From Bryobacteraceae bacterium (GTDB lineage: Bacteria; Acidobacteriota; Terriglobia; Bryobacterales; Bryobacteraceae): a stretch of 8,288 nt of DNA. Shown piece after piece: positions 1-6,850 of this stretch. Positions within the stretch are counted from its first letter, which is position 1, and the number at the start of each line of letters is the position of its first letter. The translations under genes and the position numbers were made by a program. The notes under the pieces are model-generated. The model did no database searches, was not told the DNA's origin, and was given only the letters and a program-made list of their open reading frames with translations. The stretch is from positions 1-8,288 of the forward strand of contig CANGVB010000130.1 in assembly GCA_947456995.1 (NCBI GenBank), given 5' to 3'.

Positions 1-402
1 CGAATGGTCGATGCGGTCCGTCGTCATCGAGCGCACGAAACTCACCCGGTCGACCACCCTCTGAAAGTGCGGCAACAGATTCGAGATCTCCCGCCCACTC
101 TTGCCACAACGAGTAAACTCCCATGGGCTAGCCATGATCTGCTGCGACCCATTCAGCGCGCGTCCCTTGATTTCAAACGGAGCAGGCTTGCCATCGTGTT
201 TCCGTAACAGCGGCTTGGGGTCAAACATATCGATGGTGCTCGGGCCGCCACCGATATAGATGAAGATCACATTCTTTGCCTTGGCAGGAAAGTGTGGCTT
301 GCGAGCTGCCAGCCCGGCACCACTGGCGATCATTGAATTCAGTGCCAGGCCACCAAAGCCAAGGGCCACTTCTTTTAACGCTTCACGTCTCGATCGAAAC
401 AT
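1..402 (-). CDS. DUF1501 family protein, N-terminal part (runs off left edge)
   Basis: The first 134 codons of a gene that continues past position 1 on the minus strand. The reading starts MFRSRREALKEVALGFGG: an Arg-Arg pair followed by a hydrophobic stretch (about residues 12-33), which looks like a twin-arginine (Tat) export signal. It is followed by KNVIFIYIGGGPSTIDMFD (about residues 43-61), the hallmark start of DUF1501 proteins, which are distant relatives of the alkaline phosphatase/sulfatase fold. Next come DPKPLLRKHDGKP and FVRSMTTDRIDHS, also typical of the family. The ATG at 402 lies 19 bases after the stop of the PSCyt1/DUF1553 gene, behind a purine-rich AGAGAAAG stretch, so the two are probably one operon. 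DUF1501 genes usually sit directly beside DUF1549/DUF1553 genes in planctomycetes and acidobacteria. The biochemical function is unproven. Family call is firm; the remaining two-thirds or so is not visible. Confidence 0.9.
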   Translation of the reverse strand, partial: MFRSRREALKEVALGFGGLALNSMIASGAGLAARKPHFPAKAKNVIFIYIGGGPSTIDMFDPKPLLRKHDGKPAPFEIKGRALNGSQQIMASPWEFTRCGKSGREISNLLPHFQRVVDRVSFVRSMTTDRIDHS

Positions 403-421
403 AGTGCTGAGTTCTTTCTCT

Positions 422-2947
422 CTAGTAGCTGTACAGAAAATCATTCGCCCCAAACAGAGCCTGCACAAAGAATCGCAAGCCTTCCTTCGGGTCGTCACTG
501 GCCGCAATCAATTCCCGGGCCACCTTCAATTCGCCTTCGCGGCCTTCTCTCGAATAAGCCGCCAGAAAAGACCGCCGCACCGCTTCCTCAATCACCCCTC
601 CACTCTGCTCCAGCAGTTGTGAGGCAAAGGCCCGCGACACCTTTTCTATGAACGGGCTGTTCAGCAGCGCAAGCGATTGCGTAGGCAGCGCAGACCGAAA
701 GCGCTGCGTCTCATGATCGGTGTTCATGGTCGGCGCATCAAACGCATGCAGGAAAGCCACCGGCCTGGTGCGCGATTGTTTCAGGTAAAGGCTGCGTCGG
801 CGCGCATTGCCCTTCTCATCATCCTCAAGCCACTGCCCATCTGCACCGCGCTTGAGTGGCTCAGGCTTGCCGAACATCTTCTTGTCCAGCAGCCCGCTCA
901 CGGCAAGCATCGAATCGCGAATACTCTCCGCCTCCACACGCAACGGCGCTTTACGCCACAGCAGATGATTCGAAGGGTCCAGCTTCAGCGCTTCTGTCTT
1001 TTCCGCTGAATCCTGGCGATACACCTGCGACATCACAATCTGCTTCGTCAACCATTTCAGATCCCAGTTGTGTTCCTGAAAACTCACTGCCAGGTAGTCG
1101 AGCAACTCCGGGTGAGTGGGCTTCTCGCCCTGCACACCAAAGTCGTCGACACTACGCACAATCCCCTCACCAAAGTGGAATTGCCAAACTCGATTTACAA
1201 AGACGCGAGCCGTCAGCGGATTCTCTTTCGATACCATCCAGTTGGCCAGCGTCAGCCGTCGCCCGGTGTGATTCCATTCCGGATGCTCCTTCGGGTCAGG
1301 AAACGCAAACGGCTTCGCCGGATTATCAAGAACAGCAGGAAGCCCCGGTTCTACCTTCGCTCCAGGAGCCAGATAATTGCCGCGCGTCAAAACATAAGTG
1401 GGCGATGGCGTTTTAGACACATCCCACGCCGCTTCGATGTAGTTCGGCTCAACCGCACTCTGCTTCTTCCTCCGCGCAGCCTTCTTGTCGATCACTTCGT
1501 CTTTCCACTTCTTGAGCTCCGGAAACTTCTCGTCCATCTCAAGATCGGTCATCACGTCCTTGGGAGCGCTCCGGTCGATTTCAAGATCCGGGTCGTCTTC
1601 GATCAACTTACGCAACTCAAGTCGGCGAGTCTGGCTCAGTTCGCGTCCCATCCGCAACTCCGCCCGAAAACGCTGATAAGAAGCTTCGAGCAAATCCTCC
1701 AGCCTGCGAATCGTCTTGGCATCATTGCTCGTGACATCGGCAATCCACGCATCGCGCTGCGCCTGCGGCATGTCCAGCACCATGCGGCTCGGCCAGGGCC
1801 CAAAGCCCAGGTTCGCTGCCAACCAGTTTTCCGGGTCCCAGACCGACTGATACACCGCCGTCAGCTTGTAGTAATCCCGCTGCAGCAGCGGGTCAAATTT
1901 ATGATCGTGGCACCGCGCACAACCCACAGACAAACCCATCACTGTAGAGAGGCTGGTCTCAACCGTCTTCTGCAGTGCATCGAAATACTTGTCCACCTCA
2001 TAGATGGTCTGGTTGTCGGTAATGTCGGCGACAGTGCGCAAAAATCCAGTTGCCGTGATTGCCTCAAGCTGCTCCGGTGTCGGCGTCGATCCCGGCTTGT
2101 AATTCACCAACTGATCCCCGGCAAACTGCTCGAGCAAAAAGCGATTCACCGGCTTGTTCGCATTAAAGGCGCGGATCACATAGTCGCGATACTTCCAAAG
2201 TGCCTCGCGCTCGCCATCCCCGGCGTCCCCGCGCGTATCGGAATACCCTGCCAGATCCAGCCAGTGCCGGCCCCAGTGTTCCCCATAATGTTCTGAAGCC
2301 AGCAAACGGTCCACCAGCTTCTCGTAAGCATTTGGCGAGCGATCTTCAAGAAACGCCTTCGCCTCACTAGCCGTCGGCGCAAGCCCGGTGAGATCAAAGT
2401 AAAGGCGCCGCATCTGATTCACCTTGCCAGCCTCGCCTTGCATCGTCCAACCCTTGGCCTCAAGCTTGGCCTCAACAAAAGCATCAATTGGGCTACGCAC
2501 CAGATCGCGCCGCTTCACCTCAGGCACTGCCGCCTTCACCGGAACTTGAAACGACCACCAACGCCTCGCCTCCGGCGTAATCCGAGCCGCCTCTCGCGCC
2601 TGCTGCGCCTGATCCAGTTCGTTCTGCGGAAAACGCCCATGCTCAAGATAAGCCCGAATCAACTGTTTATTTGCCGCCCCCAGCTTGCCACCCATCGGCA
2701 TGCGGCCCGAATCAATCAACATCCATATCAGGCTTCGTTCCGGCTTACCCGGGGCCACTGCCGGCCCGCTCGCACCACCTGCCATCAGCCCGGCAAAGGT
2801 AGACAGATCAAGACCACCCATCTTCTTCTCCGGGCTATGACATCCGACGCAGCTCTTCTCCAGCACAGGCAGAATTTCGTCCTTGAACAAGGGAGCTCTC
2901 TGCGCCAGCGCGCAACTGGAAACCAGGACGAGAATTGGCCATTTCAC
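422..2947 (-). CDS. PSCyt1-DUF1549-DUF1553 exported cytochrome-like protein
   Basis: An 841-residue protein with the standard three-domain layout. Residues 1-16 form a short hydrophobic signal ending in CALAQ; cleavage by signal peptidase I seems likelier than lipidation at Cys12. Residues about 17-105 are a Planctomycete cytochrome c (PSCyt1) domain with the haem-binding motif CVGCH (33-37) and a MPM stretch (83-85) that could supply the distal Met ligand. Residues about 152-365 are DUF1549 (PSCyt2), containing the LTGL and HWLDLAGYSDT regions and a second CxxCH, CARCHDHKFDP, at 343. A charged linker of about 140 residues precedes DUF1553 (PSD1) at about 553-815, with NRVWQFHFGEGIV and HPELLDYLA. 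The GTG start is chosen because in-frame TGA lies a few codons upstream with no other start between. Such proteins are thought to be envelope proteins linked to polysaccharide use; no reaction is established. Confidence 0.93.
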   Translation of the reverse strand: MKWPILVLVSSCALAQRAPLFKDEILPVLEKSCVGCHSPEKKMGGLDLSTFAGLMAGGASGPAVAPGKPERSLIWMLIDSGRMPMGGKLGAANKQLIRAYLEHGRFPQNELDQAQQAREAARITPEARRWWSFQVPVKAAVPEVKRRDLVRSPIDAFVEAKLEAKGWTMQGEAGKVNQMRRLYFDLTGLAPTASEAKAFLEDRSPNAYEKLVDRLLASEHYGEHWGRHWLDLAGYSDTRGDAGDGEREALWKYRDYVIRAFNANKPVNRFLLEQFAGDQLVNYKPGSTPTPEQLEAITATGFLRTVADITDNQTIYEVDKYFDALQKTVETSLSTVMGLSVGCARCHDHKFDPLLQRDYYKLTAVYQSVWDPENWLAANLGFGPWPSRMVLDMPQAQRDAWIADVTSNDAKTIRRLEDLLEASYQRFRAELRMGRELSQTRRLELRKLIEDDPDLEIDRSAPKDVMTDLEMDEKFPELKKWKDEVIDKKAARRKKQSAVEPNYIEAAWDVSKTPSPTYVLTRGNYLAPGAKVEPGLPAVLDNPAKPFAFPDPKEHPEWNHTGRRLTLANWMVSKENPLTARVFVNRVWQFHFGEGIVRSVDDFGVQGEKPTHPELLDYLAVSFQEHNWDLKWLTKQIVMSQVYRQDSAEKTEALKLDPSNHLLWRKAPLRVEAESIRDSMLAVSGLLDKKMFGKPEPLKRGADGQWLEDDEKGNARRRSLYLKQSRTRPVAFLHAFDAPTMNTDHETQRFRSALPTQSLALLNSPFIEKVSRAFASQLLEQSGGVIEEAVRRSFLAAYSREGREGELKVARELIAASDDPKEGLRFFVQALFGANDFLYSY

Positions 2948-3002
2948 GCTACAATTTCTATCACTTTGCGTGACTCAACACAATGCAGGGGATACTGAAA
3001 AG
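2948..3002. promoter_or_regulatory. Divergent intergenic region with probable back-to-back promoters
   Basis: These 55 bases separate two genes that both start with GTG and point away from each other, so promoters for both must lie here or inside the neighbouring coding ends. On the minus strand TTGTGT and TAGAAA are separated by 17 bases and could be weak -35/-10 boxes for the PSCyt1/DUF1553 gene; matches to consensus are 3/6 and 4/6 only. For the plus strand I see no good sigma-70 pair. TCAC-N5-GTGA (2961-2973) is a small inverted repeat in the middle, a possible but weak operator. The region call follows from gene layout; the individual boxes are guesses. Confidence 0.4.
2987..2992 (+). 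promoter_or_regulatory. Ribosome binding site AGGGGA that decides the GTG start at 3003
   Basis: AGGGGA lies 10 bases before the GTG at 3003. The open frame continues upstream to an ATG at 2883 and a GTG at 2970. Those starts would place the N-terminus inside, or just ahead of, the oppositely oriented DUF1553 gene; the GTG at 2970 has no such purine motif, and the added residues do not look like the family. The GTG at 3003 is therefore preferred. Confidence 0.55.
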
Positions 3003-4475
3003 GTGAACGCTGACCCACGAATTGCGGCCTTCCTCAGTCGTTATCCGCAATACGAACAAACCCAAATCCTCGACCAGCTACGGCAATCCGAATACGGCCG
3101 GCTCGACCAGTCCAGCCAGGTTTATGTCGACTACACCGGCGCCGCCCTCTACGCTGATTCTCAAGTCGCCAAGCACCTCGAACTGCTCCGCCACAACGTC
3201 TTCGGCAATCCTCATTCGGCCAACCCATCGTCCATCGCCATGACCGATCTCGTCGAGCGAACCCGCCGCACCACCCTCGACTATTTCAAGGCCCAGAACA
3301 ACTACCATCTCGTCTTCACCCTCAACGCCTCTGGCGCCCTCAAGCTCACCGGCGAATCCTTCCCCTTCACCACCGGCAGCCGCTTCCTCGCCACCTTCGA
3401 CAATCACAACTCGGTCAATGGCATTCGCGAATTTGCCCGCACTCGTGGCGCAACGGTAGACTATTCTCCGCTCGCTTATCCCGATCTGCGCATCGATGCC
3501 GAAGCTCTCGACAAAAACCTGAGTTGCATCGATAAGCGCCACCATAACCTCTTCGCCTTCCCCGCGCAATCCAACTACAGCGGCGTCAAACACTCCCTCG
3601 ATTGGGTCGCCAAAGCGAAAGCCTTAGGCTGGCGAGTCCTCCTCGACGCAGCCGCCTTCGTACCCACCAACACGCTCAACCTCACCGAAGTACAACCCGA
3701 TTTCGTCAGCATCTCTTTCTACAAGATGTTCGGCTACCCGGCCGGGCTCGGCGCACTCTTGATCCACAAAGACGCGATGCCAATCCTCGAGCGCCCCTGG
3801 TTCGCTGGCGGTACCGTAAACTTCACCACAGTCCAGGCCCAATCGCACATTCTCTCCCAAGGCGAAGCTGCCTTCGAAGACGGCACCATCAACTACCTTT
3901 CGATCCCCGCCGTCGAAATCGGCCTAGCCCATCTCAACTCAATCGGCATCGACACAATTCAAACCCGCATTCATTGCCTCACTGGCTTCCTGCTCGATCA
4001 GTTGCAATCCTTGCTCCATGCCAACGGTAAGCCCTTCGTCAAGCTGCATGGCCCCCGCGACACCACAGCCCGAGGGGGAACGATCACCTTCAATCTCTAC
4101 GATCCCCAAGGCGCGCGTCTCGATTACCGCCGTGTCGAAGAACTCGCGGGCGTAGCCGGCATCTCTCTCCGCACTGGCTGTTTCTGCAATCCCGGAGCCA
4201 ATGAAACCGCCGAAGGCCTCACCGAAGCAGACCTCCGCGCTGGCCTGTCCCTGGGTGCCGATCTCAATCTCCCCAACTTCGTAAAGCTGATGGATTCCCG
4301 TGGCAACAACAAGAGCGCCGGTGCCATCCGCGTCTCACTAGGGCTTGCCACCAATTTCAGCGATGTTGCCCGCGTCGTAGATTTCCTCTCGCAATACCTC
4401 AATCAGTCCATGGCCACCATAGGCGAGGTCAGCGTAGAAGACGACACCTGCCGCGTCATCCGCGACAGCAGCTAA
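3003..4475 (+). CDS. PLP-dependent class V aminotransferase, MoCo-sulfurase-like (NifS domain)
   Basis: A 490-residue protein of the cysteine desulfurase superfamily (aminotransferase class V, fold type I). It resembles the N-terminal domain of eukaryotic molybdenum cofactor sulfurase (MOCOS/ABA3) more than bacterial IscS or SufS. Visible signatures: VYVDYTGAALY (40-50) and FGNPHSANPS (67-76) near the start; FDNHNSVNG (132-140) with the His that stacks on PLP; PAQSNYSG (187-194); LLDAAAF (213-219) with the Asp that contacts the pyridine nitrogen; SFYKMFGYPAGLGALL (238-253) with the Schiff-base lysine K241; and RTGCFCNPG (390-398), where C393/C395 correspond to the persulfide-cysteine loop of MOCOS. 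AIRVSLGLATNFSDV closes the fold. No MOSC domain follows, unlike full-length MOCOS. No signal peptide, so cytoplasmic. The likely reaction is abstraction of sulfur from L-cysteine; the acceptor (molybdenum cofactor of a xanthine-dehydrogenase-type enzyme, or something else) is inference. A single-gene unit, divergent from the DUF1553 gene. Confidence 0.88.
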   Translation: MNADPRIAAFLSRYPQYEQTQILDQLRQSEYGRLDQSSQVYVDYTGAALYADSQVAKHLELLRHNVFGNPHSANPSSIAMTDLVERTRRTTLDYFKAQNNYHLVFTLNASGALKLTGESFPFTTGSRFLATFDNHNSVNGIREFARTRGATVDYSPLAYPDLRIDAEALDKNLSCIDKRHHNLFAFPAQSNYSGVKHSLDWVAKAKALGWRVLLDAAAFVPTNTLNLTEVQPDFVSISFYKMFGYPAGLGALLIHKDAMPILERPWFAGGTVNFTTVQAQSHILSQGEAAFEDGTINYLSIPAVEIGLAHLNSIGIDTIQTRIHCLTGFLLDQLQSLLHANGKPFVKLHGPRDTTARGGTITFNLYDPQGARLDYRRVEELAGVAGISLRTGCFCNPGANETAEGLTEADLRAGLSLGADLNLPNFVKLMDSRGNNKSAGAIRVSLGLATNFSDVARVVDFLSQYLNQSMATIGEVSVEDDTCRVIRDSS

Positions 4476-4478
4476 CTA
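4473..4478. other. Zero-gap convergent gene junction (abutting stop codons)
   Basis: The TAA of the plus-strand sulfurase-like gene (4473-4475) directly abuts the TAG of the minus-strand DUF1080 gene (read from 4478 to 4476). No base separates them. No hairpin followed by a T run is visible on either strand close by, so transcripts from the two sides probably overlap at their 3' ends or end inside the opposite gene. Confidence 0.85.
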
Positions 4479-5189
4479 CCGAATCTTGAGATTCCGAAAC
4501 CACGCCATAGATCCGCCATGGTTTTGCAGCGCGATCGTACTCCGGCGCGTCAGGCTCTTTTTGTAAGCCTCCAGCCGGCTCGGGTTCTTCTTGAGATTCG
4601 CTTCAATCTCGGGCGAATCCAGTTGGATGGCCAACACGCGTTTCCCGTTGATCCAGTGTTCAACACTCATGCCCTGCTTCTTGAGCAGGCCAGTATGCCA
4701 TTCACCGGTTGCAGCATTGGCAGCCGTCTCCGGCGCAGCCAACCCATAGAGGGCGCCCGTCTTCTGCATCGGCTTCCAGGGCTCGCTATCTTCGATCAGT
4801 TGGAACTCACATGCGCTCAGGTATTGTTGCCCGCGTGTCCCGGCGCGAAAGCTACGCCCCGGCACTCTCTTCCCCTGCGCCCACCCAGCCTTCTCATTCT
4901 CAAAAAAGATGCGCTCGGCAATCGAATACTTCACACCGCTATTCCCACCCTTTTCGATCTTCCAGTCGAAAGAGAACTCGAAGTCCATATACTCATCAAC
5001 CGACTCTAGATCTTCGAGCAGCCCTGGATTTGGATTCGTCCGAAAGCACCCATCGGCAATCTCCCAGCTATCCCCAGCCGGATCCAGCTTCGATGGGTCT
5101 CTCCATCCCGCAAACGATTTACCATCAAAAGCACTCCGCCACTCATTACCCGGGGCGGCCAGCATCAGTGAAAAACTCCTTCTGGTCAT
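4476..5189 (-). CDS. DUF1080 domain protein (3-keto-disaccharide hydrolase family)
   Basis: A 237-residue protein that is almost entirely one DUF1080 domain (Pfam 3-keto-disaccharide hydrolase; concanavalin-like jelly roll). The opening WRSAFDGKSFAGW (17-29) is the family's FDGK-x-GW start. Then come SWEIADGCFR, the strand FEFSFDWKI followed by GGNSGVKY (81-88), CEFQLIED (127-134) and GALYGL (145-150), all standard landmarks; the protein ends with the usual GSMAWFRNLKIR strand. Members act on, or bind, glycosides; 3-keto-sugar hydrolysis is known for some and cannot be assigned to this one from sequence. The N-terminus MTRRSFSLMLAAPG resembles a Tat or Sec signal but its hydrophobic part is only about seven residues, so export is uncertain. 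Its ATG overlaps the TPR gene stop by ATGA and has GAGGA (5200-5204) 10 bases upstream; it is the last gene of the operon. Confidence 0.92.
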   Translation of the reverse strand: MTRRSFSLMLAAPGNEWRSAFDGKSFAGWRDPSKLDPAGDSWEIADGCFRTNPNPGLLEDLESVDEYMDFEFSFDWKIEKGGNSGVKYSIAERIFFENEKAGWAQGKRVPGRSFRAGTRGQQYLSACEFQLIEDSEPWKPMQKTGALYGLAAPETAANAATGEWHTGLLKKQGMSVEHWINGKRVLAIQLDSPEIEANLKKNPSRLEAYKKSLTRRSTIALQNHGGSMAWFRNLKIR

Positions 5190-6019
5190 CCCAGTTTTTT
5201 CCTCGCCAGCGGCACTGCATAGGCAGCAGGCGGGTTATGGCCACGGTTCGCTCCAGCCTTCTTGTAAAGTTCCATCGCTTCGTCCTTACGGCCTAGCTTC
5301 TCAAGCGCTTCCGCCTTCAAGCACATGATGAACGCATCATTCTGATTGGCCTTTTCAAAATCCACCAGAGCCTTGGCCGCATCACCCAGATACAGCGCAA
5401 CATAGCCCGTCAGATAAGGCAGAAAGGGGTCCTGCTGCTTGCGTAAATCAGTCATCTTCTCCAGCGCAGCTTTGGCAAGCGCAACATGCTTTTCAGCCAG
5501 GTCTTTCTTACCCCTGCGAGCGGCAATGCGAGCCTTGGCATTCTCCAGTCGAAACTCCCACAGAGCCTTGCGATCTGATGAAATCTCCGGCTCTTTCAAA
5601 CCCAGTTCCGTACCCTTGGCGTACCACTTCTCTGCCGCATTCAAATCGCCGGAATCAATGCAAACCCGCGCCGCTTCATTCGCCATCTCCCCTTGCTGAT
5701 AAAACGCGTTCTTCGGCTCTTCCTTCTCGCGCGTCGCCCAATAAGCCATCACTTGCATTTCGTATTCCACCGTCTTGGCGCAATTGCGTTCAAACGCATA
5801 AGACATGGCCATGATGCGCTGAGCATTCGCTTTCAATAGCGGCGTCGCCGCACTATCGATCTCGCGTTGAATCAGGCTGCGAGCTCCTGCATAATCCCCA
5901 GCCAGATCAAGCTGCACAGCCTGCCGCAAGCCCTCCGGCATCTGCGGGCGGCCGCCCTGAGCCATCAGCACAGAGACCATCCCCAACATCGAAAACACAA
6001 GCTTCATGCTAGAGATCAT
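5186..6019 (-). CDS. Exported TPR-repeat protein of unknown function
   Basis: A 277-residue, largely helical protein. Residues 5-21 (MKLVFSMLGMVSVLMAQ) form a signal peptide with cleavage expected near AQ-GG. The rest is built of helix pairs. The clearest TPR is near the C-terminus (DAFIMCLKAEALEKLGRKDEAMELYKKA), with weaker repeats around AVQLDLAGDYAGARSLIQRE, ARVCIDSGDLNAAEKWYAKG and KARIAARRGKKDLAEKHVAL. TPR arrays hold protein partners; no enzymatic motif is visible. The ATG at 6019 follows the membrane-protein stop by 9 bases with only a weak ribosome site; the ATG at 6007 (MKLVF) would give a cleaner signal peptide and is an equally reasonable start. The 3' end overlaps the DUF1080 start by four bases (ATGA), implying coupled translation. 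It may act in the periplasm beside the neighbouring envelope proteins, which is inference from position. Confidence 0.82.
   Translation of the reverse strand: MISSMKLVFSMLGMVSVLMAQGGRPQMPEGLRQAVQLDLAGDYAGARSLIQREIDSAATPLLKANAQRIMAMSYAFERNCAKTVEYEMQVMAYWATREKEEPKNAFYQQGEMANEAARVCIDSGDLNAAEKWYAKGTELGLKEPEISSDRKALWEFRLENAKARIAARRGKKDLAEKHVALAKAALEKMTDLRKQQDPFLPYLTGYVALYLGDAAKALVDFEKANQNDAFIMCLKAEALEKLGRKDEAMELYKKAGANRGHNPPAAYAVPLARKKLG
5200..5204 (-). promoter_or_regulatory. Ribosome binding site GAGGA for the DUF1080 gene
   Basis: GAGGA sits 10 bases before the ATG at 5189, inside the 3' end of the TPR gene. It supports that ATG as the true start. The other upstream codons in this frame nearby contain no ATG or GTG, so the short N-terminal signal is not explained by a missed nearby start. 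Confidence 0.55.
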
Positions 6020-6028
6020 TTCACGTAC

Positions 6029-6850
6029 TCAACGCCGTAGCAAGAGTCGCACGCGATTGCGCAAATCCACAAACGGCCAAAAAACAGCGAAGAAAAGAAT
6101 CCAGAAAATGAAAGCAAAGAAACCCGCAATCGCAGCCAGTGCATCCCACTCTCCTTTCGCCGCCAGATAAGCATCATTGTCCACAACATAGTAGGGGTCG
6201 GCCAGCCGGATTCCCTTCTTTTCGACCAGTATCCGCAAATAGCCGGGAAGGGAATTCTTCTGCAGAATCCCTGTAGCTTCGGGCGTTCCCCGGCTCGAGA
6301 TCAGAAACCGCACCGGCTCTTCCGGCTTCCACGCGATCTGCGTCACCGGCAACAGGCTACGCATCTTCGCCCCCTGCCTTGACGTCGCACCCTTCCCAAG
6401 AGCCCATATCCCAACGTAAGAAAGCATGTACTTGTTTTGGCTCTGTCCCACCAGCTGCGTCATTCCCTCTGCCGGTTCGCTGCCCGCACCCTCAACCGAA
6501 ACGACCCTCGGCTTCGCATTCAGGTCTGGACTACTCCAACTCTTCCATCCTCCCAGTCCAGCAAGCAACGTAAGTCCCACCGTTACCGAGAAGAAGATCA
6601 CCATGGGACGCAAACTATCCCGCCGCAATTGCACCGTGCGCTTTTCGGTATTTGTCACCAATATCAGCGGAACTACAACCAGAACGAAAAAGGAAAAGGC
6701 TTCCCAAAATCCTTCGAGCAGACTCCCCCGGCTTTCAATCTGCCATCGCATCAGCCAGCCCGAAAGCCCAGCACCCGTATAGAGCCCGTAGCAATAGTAA
6801 AGAAAGCCACCAGGCAGCAGGCACAAAGCTAAGTTATGCAGCCACTTCAT
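6029..6850 (-). CDS. Four-helix integral membrane protein, unrecognised family
   Basis: A 273-residue protein that I do not recognise. It has about four hydrophobic segments: residues ~7-28 (LALCLLPGGFLYYCYGLYTG), ~53-68 (FFVLVVVPLILV), ~84-102 (VIFFSVTVGLTLLAGLGG) and ~240-262 (GFFAFIFWILFFAVFWPF). Between the third and fourth lies a soluble stretch of about 135 residues (~103-238), rich in beta-type sequence. The C-terminus is short and strongly basic (RNRVRLLLRR), which by the positive-inside rule puts it in the cytoplasm; four helices then place the N-terminus inside and the large loop outside. No catalytic motif is visible. The ATG overlaps the sulfatase stop (ATGA), with AAGG (6860-6863) nine bases upstream. 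Existence as a gene is supported by tight packing on both sides and by coherent membrane topology; the function is unknown. Confidence 0.78.
   Translation of the reverse strand: MKWLHNLALCLLPGGFLYYCYGLYTGAGLSGWLMRWQIESRGSLLEGFWEAFSFFVLVVVPLILVTNTEKRTVQLRRDSLRPMVIFFSVTVGLTLLAGLGGWKSWSSPDLNAKPRVVSVEGAGSEPAEGMTQLVGQSQNKYMLSYVGIWALGKGATSRQGAKMRSLLPVTQIAWKPEEPVRFLISSRGTPEATGILQKNSLPGYLRILVEKKGIRLADPYYVVDNDAYLAAKGEWDALAAIAGFFAFIFWILFFAVFWPFVDLRNRVRLLLRR

Noticed and set aside
1..207. Plus-strand 67-codon frame at the left edge
   Set aside because: Antisense to the DUF1501 N-terminal region, whose motifs are clear on the minus strand.
1070..2296. A 408-codon open frame on the plus strand
   Set aside because: It lies wholly antisense to the DUF1549/DUF1553 gene, is rich in Arg, Leu, His and Gln without any domain, and is explained by the codon bias of the real gene.
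2883..3002. N-terminal extension of the sulfurase-like protein to an ATG at 2883
   Set aside because: It overlaps the start of the divergent gene by 65 bases, has no family-like sequence, and AGGGGA favours the GTG at 3003.
3078..3593. A 171-codon minus-strand frame rich in Gly, Val and Glu
   Set aside because: Antisense shadow of the sulfurase-like gene; low-complexity composition typical of GC-rich reverse frames.
4481..4494. Palindrome GAATCT-TG-AGATTC as a transcription terminator
   Set aside because: The two-base loop is too tight, there is no T run after it, and it lies inside the DUF1080 coding end.
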